Shown: positions 1 through 6,739 of the stretch, piece after piece
Layout: the number at the start of each line of letters is the position of its first letter
Numbering within the stretch: the first letter of the stretch is position 1
DNA from: Candidatus Gastranaerophilales bacterium
GTDB lineage: Bacteria; Cyanobacteriota; Vampirovibrionia; Gastranaerophilales; Gastranaerophilaceae
Direction: 5' to 3'
DNA: 35,384 nucleotides
NCBI GenBank assembly: GCA_910587175.1
Contig: CAJULH010000019.1
Coordinates: 1-35,384, forward strand
Notes under the pieces: model-generated
Told to the model about the DNA's origin: nothing
What the model saw: only the letters and a program-made list of their open reading frames with translations
The model's database searches: none
Program-made: the position numbers and the translations under genes

Positions 1-31
1 GATGAACCTACACCTTTCTTATGTGCCATTT

Positions 32-382
32 TTATTCTTCTCCTGCTTCATCTTGTGCTTTTTTGCCGGCTTTTGTATTAATTTTATTAATCATAACGCG
101 GCTGTATTGCTGTCTGTGACCTTGTTTTTTTCTGTAGCCTTTTTTTGGGCGTTGTTTAAAAACAATAACTTTTTTTGCTTTGTCATTTTTAAGGATTGTT
201 CCTTCAACAACAGCACCGTCTACATACGGCATTCCAACCTTTGATTTTTTGCCGTTAACAAGCATAACAATTTTATCAAAAGTTACTTTTTCGTTTTCAT
301 TTGCATGCAGCAATTCCATATCAACATATCTGCCTTCTTCGAGCTTGTATTGTTTGCCGCCTGCTTCTACTATAGCGTACAT
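32..382 (-). CDS. rplU: 50S ribosomal protein L21
   Basis: L21 is a 23S rRNA-binding protein of the large ribosomal subunit. The 116-residue product begins MYAIVEAGGKQYKLEEG and has the L21 core GTILKNDKAKKVIVFKQRPKKGYRKKQGHRQ, shown here only as family-typical basic RNA-binding segments around residues 61-90. Length is close to the usual ~103 residues, with a short charged C-terminal tail. The ATG at 382 has GAAAGGA upstream. The gene is preceded by a structured leader (414-450). The usual partner rpmA (L27) would lie beyond the left window edge and cannot be seen. Identification is firm from the N-terminal signature and the basic RNA-binding segment. Confidence 0.97.
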   Translation of the reverse strand: MYAIVEAGGKQYKLEEGRYVDMELLHANENEKVTFDKIVMLVNGKKSKVGMPYVDGAVVEGTILKNDKAKKVIVFKQRPKKGYRKKQGHRQQYSRVMINKINTKAGKKAQDEAGEE

Positions 383-413
383 TGTGTCGTTTTTCCTTTC
401 TAAGGTTTTTTAG

Positions 414-450
414 GGACTGCAGCCATTTTAACTGGCATTTAGACGCAGCC
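414..450 (-). promoter_or_regulatory. Structured leader of rplU (candidate L21 autoregulatory leader)
   Basis: Read on the minus strand, the 5' untranslated RNA of rplU can fold as a two-part hairpin. The outer stem GGCTGC/GCAG(T)CC has one bulged base (445-450 with 414-420), and the inner stem GCCA/TGGC (433-436 with 422-425) carries a GTTAAAA loop. It lies about 30 bases upstream of the start codon. Several bacterial groups have L21 leader RNAs that act as autoregulatory elements. Assignment to that class is inference from position and foldability only. Confidence 0.5.
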
Positions 451-553
451 AACCTGTCTCAACATAGAAATATTACATTAAGCAAAAACTGCTGTCAAGA
501 AAAGTTTTGAAGATTTTATTTTTAAAAAATAACCGGACAATCTGCCTGCGGGG

Positions 554-1843
554 CTAAATCCACATTGTTTTTAAGGGCATTTTTTCTATTTCAAGCTTGT
601 AAATTGCTTCTGCACCAAGGTCTTCAAAGCAAATAATCTCACATTTTTTAATGCACTGCTGTAAAACGCATGCAATTCCTCCTTGTGCCTTTAAATATAG
701 CTTATTTAGTCCTTTTATGGTTCTATCTCCTTTGCCTATGGTTGCAATCACTCCTTTTTCATATAAAACGGGGGCGAATTTATCCATTCTTTTTGATGTT
801 GTTGGACCCACCGGACCAATAATTTCCCCCTCTTTTGCAGGACATGGACCGGCATAGAAAAGAATTTTGCCGCTTAAATCCAAAGGGAGTATTTTGTTTT
901 CTTTAATCATTTCAACAAGGCGTTTGTGCGCTGCATCACGTGCTGTAAAAATTGTTCCTGTTAAAAGGATATTTTCGCCGCTTTGCAGGCTGTTCAAGGC
1001 TTCAATATCCGATGTATAAATTTCTTTTGCATCTGTTTTTATTTCAATATCTTTATATTTTTGGATTTTATCTTTATATAAAATTTTTCCGTCTGTGATT
1101 TTTGCATTTGCATGTCTTAAGCTGTGGCAGCTGAGATTTATGCAGACAGGAAGGCAAGCAATATGCGTAGGTGCTGTTAAAATTTTAGTCTCAAAAACAT
1201 TCGGAATTTCAATATCGACAATATCTCCTGCAAATAAAGCTTTTTTAGCAAGAATTGCCGCAGTTTCGGCGCATCCTCCGGCGCCAATACCTATAGTCAT
1301 AGGCGGACATGCGTTTTCGCCCGCATTTATTGCGCATTCTTTTGCATAATCCATTATTTCATTAAAATCTGCAGTGGGATTAAACATTTTTAACGTTGTC
1401 ATATTTTCTGCTCCACCGCCTTTAATTCCAAGCAGAATATTTATTTCATCCCCTTTTACTATTTTTGTATGGATTATCGCAGGCGTATTATCTTCTTTAT
1501 TTGCGCGGTTAAAAATAGCATCTTTAACAGTTGATTTTCTGTAAAATTTATTTTTATAACAGTCTGAAACAGCTCTGTTTATTTCATCCTCAATATAATT
1601 TCCGCTAAAAATTATATCCTGACCTGCTTCAAGAAAGATTACCACCTGTCCTGTGTCCTGACACAATGGACGCATATTTTTTTGCGCAATATATGCGTTT
1701 TTTAAAATATTCTCTTTTCCGCTGTAGTTAAATTCCGAGAGTTTTGAATAGATATTCCCAGGCAGGTTTGTATTTGCAATCTCAATCAAATTGTAAACTG
1801 CCTTATAGATAATTTCAGTGTTTACATTTTGTTTTAAAACCAT
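554..1843 (-). CDS. Class I fumarate hydratase, fused alpha and beta domains
   Basis: Iron-sulfur hydro-lyase of the class I fumarase / L-tartrate dehydratase family, predicted to interconvert fumarate and malate in the cytosol. The alpha domain (about residues 1-245) has CQDTGQ with C61, the KGGGAENMTTLKMFNP signature near 141-156, ACPP with C179, and a late cysteine in LPVCINLSCHSLRHA (234-239). C61, C179 and one of the late cysteines should ligate the [4Fe-4S] cluster. The beta domain (about 250-429) has TGTIFTARDAAHKRL, FYAGPCPAKEGEIIGPVGPT and GKGDR. Many anaerobes encode the two parts as separate proteins of about 280 and 180 residues. Here they are fused into 429 residues, shorter than FumA-type enzymes (over 500). 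Tartrate or another hydroxy-acid substrate cannot be excluded. The ATG start at 1843 has only a weak ribosome-binding site. Confidence 0.9.
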   Translation of the reverse strand: MVLKQNVNTEIIYKAVYNLIEIANTNLPGNIYSKLSEFNYSGKENILKNAYIAQKNMRPLCQDTGQVVIFLEAGQDIIFSGNYIEDEINRAVSDCYKNKFYRKSTVKDAIFNRANKEDNTPAIIHTKIVKGDEINILLGIKGGGAENMTTLKMFNPTADFNEIMDYAKECAINAGENACPPMTIGIGAGGCAETAAILAKKALFAGDIVDIEIPNVFETKILTAPTHIACLPVCINLSCHSLRHANAKITDGKILYKDKIQKYKDIEIKTDAKEIYTSDIEALNSLQSGENILLTGTIFTARDAAHKRLVEMIKENKILPLDLSGKILFYAGPCPAKEGEIIGPVGPTTSKRMDKFAPVLYEKGVIATIGKGDRTIKGLNKLYLKAQGGIACVLQQCIKKCEIICFEDLGAEAIYKLEIEKMPLKTMWI

Positions 1844-1906
1844 ACTTCTGTTTTACTCTTTCTTTTGATATTTAAATTTAAATCTGTTATTAATTTTTCA
1901 ATAAAA

Positions 1907-1935
1907 TTGACTTTCACAAAAAAGATAATATCATA
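1907..1935 (+). promoter_or_regulatory. Candidate promoter of the 1942 gene
   Basis: TTGACT (1907-1912), a 17-base spacer and a weak ATCATA box (1930-1935). If used, transcription would begin at about the ATG at 1942, giving a leaderless or nearly leaderless mRNA. This fits the absence of a Shine-Dalgarno sequence in front of that ATG. The -10 element is poor, so this is tentative. Confidence 0.3.
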
Positions 1936-1941
1936 TATAGT

Positions 1942-2214
1942 ATGAGGATGATACAAAAATTAAAGGCTTTAGAAAAAGCCGTTGTTTATATAAGATGGGC
2001 AACAGACGGACAGTTTGGTAAACTTAAATATGTTGGCTCTGATTTTATTGAGTTTGAAATATTGGATATGGATTCAATGGAGTATGTTGAAACCGTATTA
2101 ATAAATTCCCAGCTTATTTTAGAAGTAATAGTTTCAGGGTTTGAAGTTTCAAGGGTTATTGCAGAAATGTCCCACAAAATGGAAATTGCAGACCTTGGAA
2201 ATAATTTGAATTAG
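1942..2214 (+). CDS. Small conserved-looking protein of unknown function, beta-rich
   Basis: A 90-residue protein I do not recognise. It is soluble, has no cysteine, and shows alternating hydrophobic/charged segments with glycine turns (GQFGKLKYVGSDFIEFEILD, then VLINSQLILEVIV), as in a small five-stranded barrel. A helix-like, methionine-containing tail follows (VSRVIAEMSHKMEI). That resembles SH3- or Sm-like folds in pattern only; no functional claim is made. The start is ATG 1942, with another in-frame ATG at 1948; neither has a convincing Shine-Dalgarno. It is divergent from fumarase and ends directly against another small reading frame (TAG then ATG). Confidence 0.65.
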   Translation: MRMIQKLKALEKAVVYIRWATDGQFGKLKYVGSDFIEFEILDMDSMEYVETVLINSQLILEVIVSGFEVSRVIAEMSHKMEIADLGNNLN

Positions 2215-2434
2215 ATGAAGTTTGAAAAATATACTGTTTTTGCAAAAGAAAAGTACACGCAAACGCAAAATGTGTACGATAATCTTGTACAAATTCATAC
2301 CGCTCTTGGTTTAACTGAAAGAGTTCCTGAATATTGGCAAGGCAAAACCATTGATGCTTTTTGTTGACGTAAATAACAAAATAAAACCGCATTTACAAAT
2401 TGTCAAAGTAAAATCCGACGCAGTTTTTATGTGA
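2215..2434 (+). pseudogene. Small gene split by a probable one-base frameshift
   Basis: An ATG immediately follows the TAG of the upstream gene and opens a 50-codon frame (MKFEKYTVFAKEKYTQTQ... ending WQGKTIDAFC) that stops at 2367. Another frame overlaps it at 2354-2434 (MLFVDVNNKIKPHLQIVK...). Removing one T from the run of five at 2358-2362 joins them into a smooth 72-residue protein running ...KTIDAFVDVNNKIKPHLQ.... This suggests an indel in a homopolymer: a real mutation, an assembly error, or less likely a programmed shift. No family is recognised. Confidence 0.4.
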
Positions 2435-2481
2435 CAATATATAAGCCCACCAAAAAACAGACAGACAGAAACATATTAGAA

Positions 2482-2518
2482 GGACAGGTCATATATGATC
2501 TGTCCAGCATGTCCAGCA
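2482..2518. repeat. 24-bp palindrome followed by a tandem 9-mer
   Basis: GGACAGGTCATATATGATCTGTCC (2482-2505, symmetric except for one G:T pair) is a near-perfect palindrome. TGTCCAGCA is repeated back to back at 2501-2509 and 2510-2518, so the first copy shares the right arm of the palindrome. An (ACAG)3 run lies just upstream at 2457-2468. The stretch 2435-2605 has no convincing gene. The palindrome could be an operator, an RNA hairpin or a scar of an excised element. It has no run of T after it, so it is not a typical terminator. Confidence 0.6.
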
Positions 2519-2605
2519 CTAATAAAAGTACCGACAATGTCATTATGACAAATATTAATTAAAACTTCAATTATTCACAGCTTTTTGTTGTAAAATATAA
2601 AATAG

Positions 2606-3220
2606 TTATATTTCCCTTGGAATTTCTACATAAAAACAAATTTTATTTTTGTTTTTTGTGTGATGAATTTTACCTTTCAGTTTCAATAACACGTCTTTAA
2701 TTATTTTTTCACCAAAGCCTGTAGATTTTTTAGAATCTGCACCGAGACTGTTTGTAATACATATTGCTACAGCTTTTTTATTTTTTGATACTTCAATTTT
2801 AATTTCTTCTGATGATGGCGAGTATTTTACAGCATTTGTTAAAAGATTTAAAAAAGCTTGTCTTATGAGTTGTTTGTCTGTGTTAATATTTATAACTTCA
2901 TCACTGCAAATAAGATTTACCTTTAAATTTTTTTCTATGATTAAAAATCTGAGTGCATAAATTTCCTCATTTACCATATTTATAAGGTTAAAATATTCGT
3001 ATTTCAAAAGATATTTCCCTGCCTTAAGTGAGTAATTTTCCAATAAATTTTCAATATATTCCAAATTATGCCTGTTCACCCTGTATATTTCCCTGAGGGT
3101 TTCATTTTTTGCGCCGTCCGGCATATTTTCAAGAGCGATATTTATTCCTGCAATCGGGGATTTAATGTCATGGAGAATATTTAATACAAATTCCTCATTT
3201 TTTTCTTCTAAACTTTTCAT
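2606..3220 (-). CDS. Soluble, degenerate histidine-kinase-like protein
   Basis: A 204-residue protein consisting of only a dimerisation/phosphoacceptor helix and a HATPase_c domain. The H-box is LHDIKSPIAG with H17, and the N-box is NLLTNAVKYSP with N129. The usual D-box (DxGxG) is missing: the equivalent stretch reads CITNSLGADS (154-163). The G-box is reduced to TGFGEKI (167-173). There are no sensor, transmembrane or HAMP segments, and no response regulator is adjacent. It may bind ATP weakly or act as a phosphotransfer or scaffolding partner rather than an autonomous kinase. It is divergent from pgi. The start at 3220 lacks a good ribosome-binding site. Confidence 0.75.
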   Translation of the reverse strand: MKSLEEKNEEFVLNILHDIKSPIAGINIALENMPDGAKNETLREIYRVNRHNLEYIENLLENYSLKAGKYLLKYEYFNLINMVNEEIYALRFLIIEKNLKVNLICSDEVININTDKQLIRQAFLNLLTNAVKYSPSSEEIKIEVSKNKKAVAICITNSLGADSKKSTGFGEKIIKDVLLKLKGKIHHTKNKNKICFYVEIPREI

Positions 3221-3284
3221 AAGTTTATTTATAAGGGCTTATCAGGCTTTTTACATCCGAAAGGCGGGCAATTTTTACCATCTA

Positions 3285-3312
3285 TTTACAACAAATTGTG
3301 ATTGGGTACAAT
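3285..3312 (+). promoter_or_regulatory. Promoter of pgi
   Basis: TTTACA (3285-3290), a 16-base spacer and TACAAT (3307-3312) form a good sigma-70-type promoter. The predicted start point is near 3320, upstream of the pgi start codon at 3346. Confidence 0.6.
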
Positions 3313-3345
3313 AATAGTTAAAGAGATAGAATGATTGAGGGAAAT

Positions 3346-4731
3346 ATGATTAAACTTAATTACAAAAATGTTACCCAGGATGTTATAGGCTCTGAATATG
3401 GTCTTGATATCGAAAGAGAATTTTCTGAATATGCTCCGAAAATTGAAAACATAATTAAGGAGCTGAATTCAAGAAAAGACAAGCCTGGTCAGTGGCTGCA
3501 ATGGATGAATCTTGGTTATAACGAAGAAACTGTTTGGTATGTTAAAGAATATGCTGCAATGGTTGAAGGGCGTTTTGATAACATTTTGGTATTAGGTATC
3601 GGCGGTTCTGCATTAGGCGGTATTGCTGTAACAGAAGCACTTTTGAAGCCTTATTGGAATTTACTTTCAGCTTCTGACAGGGGAAATATGCCAAGGATTT
3701 TCTTCCTTGATAACATTGATCCCGACCAAATTAATGCAATGTTAAACATGCTTGATTTAAGAAGGACTCTTGTAAATGTAATCACAAAATCAGGCTCTAC
3801 AGCTGAAACAATGTCCCAGTTTATGATTATTAAAGACAGAATGCAAAAGCTTTTAGGGGACGATTACAGAAAAAATATTGTTGCAACAACCGATAAACAA
3901 TCCGGTATTTTAAGACAAATTGCAAACGAAGAAGGGTATAAAACTTTTGTTGTGCCTGATGATGTGGGCGGAAGGTTTTCCGTATTTTCCGCGGTGGGCC
4001 TGGTGCCTTTTGCGCTTGTCGGGATTGATATTGATGAAATTGTTGAAGGCGTTAAAACTATGGATTTGGCGCTTAAAAATACTGATATCAGAAAAAATAT
4101 TGCAGCCCAGAATGCTTTAATTCATTATTTAATGGATACCAAAAAAGGCCACTATTTATCAGTTATGATGCCGTATTCAAGCCGCTTAAAATATGTTTCA
4201 GACTGGTATGTTCAGCTATGGGCGGAATCTTTAGGTAAGGAAGTTGATAATAACGGTAACAAGGTTAATGTCGGACCTACTCCGATTAAGGCGCTTGGTG
4301 CAACTGATCAGCACTCCCAGATTCAGCTTTATAACGAAGGAAAACATGATAAAATTATTAACTTTATTCGTGTTGAAGAATTTGATACACAGCTTGAAAT
4401 TCCGAGAATTTTTGACTGCACCGGTGTAAATTATCTTGGCGGAAAAACAATTAACGAGCTTATAAACGCCGAAGCTGATTCAACAGCAGTTGCTTTGGCT
4501 GATTTCAAACGTCCAAATTTGACAATTTCTATGCCAAAGGTGAATGCTTACTACTTGGCGCAGCTTTTCTATATGCTTGAAGTTCAGACAGCAATTGCAG
4601 GTGAATTGTATAACATCAATACATTTAACCAGCCGGGTGTTGAACAGGCTAAAAATTATACCTATGCATTAATGGGAAGAGCCGGCTACGAAGAATCAAG
4701 GGAAGAGTTAACTTCTAAGATTGGAAGGTAG
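3346..4731 (+). CDS. pgi: Glucose-6-phosphate isomerase
   Basis: Interconverts glucose 6-phosphate and fructose 6-phosphate in glycolysis/gluconeogenesis. The protein has two SIS-type sugar-phosphate-binding halves. Visible signatures are GIGGSALGG (84-92), ITKSGSTAETMSQF (146-159), DVGGRFSVFSAVGL (206-219), AESLGKEVD with E294, DQHSQ with H323, and QPGVEQAKNY with catalytic K436. Length is 461 residues, typical of the shorter bacterial Pgi group. ATG 3346 is chosen because GAGGG sits five bases upstream; an in-frame ATG at 3331 would add five residues but has only AGAG before it. It is a single-gene unit with its own promoter and a strong terminator. Confidence 0.96.
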   Translation: MIKLNYKNVTQDVIGSEYGLDIEREFSEYAPKIENIIKELNSRKDKPGQWLQWMNLGYNEETVWYVKEYAAMVEGRFDNILVLGIGGSALGGIAVTEALLKPYWNLLSASDRGNMPRIFFLDNIDPDQINAMLNMLDLRRTLVNVITKSGSTAETMSQFMIIKDRMQKLLGDDYRKNIVATTDKQSGILRQIANEEGYKTFVVPDDVGGRFSVFSAVGLVPFALVGIDIDEIVEGVKTMDLALKNTDIRKNIAAQNALIHYLMDTKKGHYLSVMMPYSSRLKYVSDWYVQLWAESLGKEVDNNGNKVNVGPTPIKALGATDQHSQIQLYNEGKHDKIINFIRVEEFDTQLEIPRIFDCTGVNYLGGKTINELINAEADSTAVALADFKRPNLTISMPKVNAYYLAQLFYMLEVQTAIAGELYNINTFNQPGVEQAKNYTYALMGRAGYEESREELTSKIGR

Positions 4732-4760
4732 TTAGCACTTTAAGGCTGACAAATATATTT

Positions 4761-4788
4761 AAAACCCCATCTTTGCAGGTGGGGTTTT
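4761..4788. terminator. Bidirectional terminator between pgi and the small membrane-protein gene
   Basis: Inverted repeat AAAACCCCA / TGGGGTTTT (4761-4769 and 4780-4788) with a 10-base loop. It is A-rich before and T-rich after, so it can stop transcription in both directions. Its right edge includes the stop codon of the convergent 4787-4999 gene. Confidence 0.85.
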
Positions 4789-4999
4789 AGTTAAATAATT
4801 TTGAAAATAATCCCGAAATAAATACGTAAATTATAAAAAATAACAAACACCACAAATAACCTTTAATCGGGTTTTTATTGTAAAATGCTTTATGCATCAG
4901 GGTTAATGGCAAGAATAGTAATAAATATATTAATAGTTTTAAATACTTTTTCTCCTGAAGAATTTTTATTAGTCCCTTGTTGAAGTTTTTAAAGTCCAA
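4787..4999 (-). CDS. Small two-helix membrane protein of unknown function
   Basis: A 70-residue protein with a basic amphipathic N-terminus (residues 1-20) and two hydrophobic segments (about 21-39 and 48-67) separated by KAFYNKNPIKGY. It starts at TTG 4999 with GGGGTG about six bases upstream and lies 17 bases after the Fic stop codon. It is therefore the last gene of the leuA-like/miaB/lrgAB/fic operon. No family is recognised. Position next to Fic and LrgAB suggests an envelope-linked role, but that is context only. Confidence 0.65.
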   Translation of the reverse strand: MDFKNFNKGLIKILQEKKYLKLLIYLLLFLPLTLMHKAFYNKNPIKGYLWCLLFFIIYVFISGLFSKLFN

Positions 5000-5016
5000 T
5001 CAATACACCCCGTTTT

Positions 5017-5619
5017 TTATTCGCCTGTTTTGTATGTGTTATATCCTTCGTATGCGTAACTTGTGTCAATTCCCTTCATATAAACTTCTCTGTCGTTAAT
5101 TTTATCTGTCAGGGCTTCTTTTAGCAAATGTTTAATTTCGGTTGTCTTAACAGGGCTTCGCTCCATTGCAAAAAGGTAGTCTTCTTTGTTGATTTTACTC
5201 CAATCCACGACGCAACCAAGCTCTTTTTTAAAAATTAAATCAAGCCAAATTCTTGCGCTGCGACCGTTTCCTTCCCTGAAAGGATGAGCAATATTCATTT
5301 CAACATATTTTTCCACAATCTCATCAAAATCGGATTGCGGCATTTTATCAATATTATTAAGTGCTTCTTTTAAGTATATTAAGGGTGCAAAGCGAAAATT
5401 TCCTTTTGCAACGTTTACGGTTCGAATTTTTCCCGCAAAATCATATATTTCATCAAAAAGAAACCTGTGGATTTCGGCAAGTGCTTTAAAAGTACCTGCT
5501 TGCAAATTATCAAGAATCCCCTTTTCAAACAACTCAAGTGCCCTTTGTTTGCTCAGCTTCTCTTCTGCTTTTGCAAGCTCTAAGCTATTTTTTATGCCCA
5601 GTTTATTTTCAAGTACCAT
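5017..5619 (-). CDS. Class III Fic protein (adenylyltransferase) with C-terminal self-inhibitory motif
   Basis: Fic-domain AMP-transferase that would add AMP to hydroxyl side chains of target proteins; characterised class III members act on DNA gyrase/topoisomerase IV. The catalytic motif HPFREGNGR is complete (112-120, H112). The flap region precedes it (FAGKIRTVNVAKGNFRFAP, 61-79). Near the C-terminus, SYAYEG (187-192) matches the inhibitory motif (S/T)xxxE(G/N), with E191 as the predicted glutamate that blocks productive ATP binding. Its C-terminal location defines class III, as in the Neisseria meningitidis protein, and length (200) agrees. No separate VbhA/FicA-like antitoxin gene is next to it, as expected for a self-inhibited form. 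It lies 12 bases after lrgB in a packed operon. Confidence 0.92.
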   Translation of the reverse strand: MVLENKLGIKNSLELAKAEEKLSKQRALELFEKGILDNLQAGTFKALAEIHRFLFDEIYDFAGKIRTVNVAKGNFRFAPLIYLKEALNNIDKMPQSDFDEIVEKYVEMNIAHPFREGNGRSARIWLDLIFKKELGCVVDWSKINKEDYLFAMERSPVKTTEIKHLLKEALTDKINDREVYMKGIDTSYAYEGYNTYKTGE

Positions 5620-5631
5620 TTCTTTATATTA

Positions 5632-6348
5632 TCACATTCCAAGTATGGGGGCGAATTTTAAATAAAGTTTTATCAAAACTGGTGCAAGGATTGCCGTTAA
5701 AATTGCCACAATTGTGAGTGCTACGGTTGAAATTGCAACCTGTTTAAATTCTTTGCGTTCTGCAAGGGATGATGTTCCCATAACATGCGAACTTGCACCT
5801 ACAGATAAACCGATTGCAATATCGTTTTTTACCCCGAAAAGTTTTAAAATCCGTCTGCCAAATATTGCTCCCAAAATTCCTGTAAAAATGACAGCGCAGG
5901 CTGTAAGCTCCGGGATGCCGCCTATGGTTTTTGAAATTTCAACAGCAATCGGTGTTGTAACTGATTTTGGAAGCATCGAAAGTAAAACGGAAAATTTTGT
6001 GTGAAAAATTTTTCCCAAAAACGCTGCAGAAATAATTGCGATAAGCGTTGCAAAAAGAAAACCAAAATATATTGCACGTTTATTTTGAAGTAATATTTCT
6101 TTATTTTTAATTAAAGGGTATGCAAGAGCAATTGTTGCAGGACCCAAAAGAAAGGTTATATATTTTGCGCCGGAGTTATATTCTTCAAAATCAATATTAA
6201 AAACCCTTAACAATAAAATTATGACAACGCTTGCTGTAATAATTGGCGGAAGCTTTTTAAGCCATACAAAACGCGTCAAAAACTTTACAATATAAAAAAT
6301 TCCAAACGTCAAAAGAAAATATAAAATCTTTAAAACCGGCTCAGGCAT
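5632..6348 (-). CDS. lrgB: LrgB family membrane protein
   Basis: LrgB/CidB family. With LrgA these proteins were first described as antiholin-like modulators of murein hydrolases; in some Firmicutes LrgAB-type pairs act in pyruvate transport, and plant homologues move glycolate/glycerate. The 238-residue protein is almost entirely hydrophobic, with about seven membrane segments. It has the family signature SVTTPIAVEISKTIGGIPEL (130-149) and the later GASSHVMGTS. The start overlaps the end of lrgA by eight bases, so the two are translationally coupled. The substrate cannot be told from the sequence; upstream carbon-metabolism genes would fit an organic-acid transporter. Confidence 0.9.
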   Translation of the reverse strand: MPEPVLKILYFLLTFGIFYIVKFLTRFVWLKKLPPIITASVVIILLLRVFNIDFEEYNSGAKYITFLLGPATIALAYPLIKNKEILLQNKRAIYFGFLFATLIAIISAAFLGKIFHTKFSVLLSMLPKSVTTPIAVEISKTIGGIPELTACAVIFTGILGAIFGRRILKLFGVKNDIAIGLSVGASSHVMGTSSLAERKEFKQVAISTVALTIVAILTAILAPVLIKLYLKFAPILGM

Positions 6349-6739
6349 TCTTTTTTCCTGTCCATTCCATCATTTTGTCTACAAAAATTGCAGTTAAAAC
6401 CATTGTAATGAATGTTGCAAGGATTATAATTCCTGCAATTCCATATAAATTCTGTTTAATTATTCCCCAATAAACCGTAATTCCAACTAAAAGCGGTACA
6501 AAAAGCGCCGGCAAAATTGAAATTGCAATACTGCAAACATCTTTCATAAGCCACATCGGGATTATTTTAAAATTCAAAAGTAAAGCAAAAACAATAAGCC
6601 CCAGAATTGTTGGCGGAAAATTTATTCCAAGTGTGCGAAGGATTTTTTCAGATAAAAATTGTATTGCAAGTAAAATAACAAAACCCAAAATCACTCTGAA
6701 TATTTTCAGAGCAAAACATTTTCTAAAAAAAGTTTTCAT
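6341..6739 (-). CDS. lrgA: LrgA/CidA family holin-like membrane protein
   Basis: A 132-residue protein with four hydrophobic segments and a basic C-terminal tail (VDKMMEWTGKKNA), the size and layout of LrgA/CidA. Recognisable elements are LRTLGINFPPTILGLIVFAL and PLLVGITVYWG. It precedes and overlaps lrgB, the standard order. Its ATG overlaps the miaB stop codon (ATGA), so translation is probably coupled. It is predicted to form a membrane complex with LrgB. Assignment is by size, topology and pairing more than by catalytic residues, since none exist. Confidence 0.85.
   Translation of the reverse strand: MKTFFRKCFALKIFRVILGFVILLAIQFLSEKILRTLGINFPPTILGLIVFALLLNFKIIPMWLMKDVCSIAISILPALFVPLLVGITVYWGIIKQNLYGIAGIIILATFITMVLTAIFVDKMMEWTGKKNA

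Noticed and set aside
2..413. Two plus-strand reading frames opposite rplU
   Set aside because: Antisense to the clearly conserved L21 gene, with low-complexity Phe/Cys-rich translation; ordinary shadow frames.
2495..2548. Tiny frame MICPACPALIKVPTMSL with AGAAGG upstream
   Set aside because: Only 17 codons, spacing of 11 bases to the ribosome-binding site, and it is generated by the tandem TGTCCAGCA repeat; too little to call.
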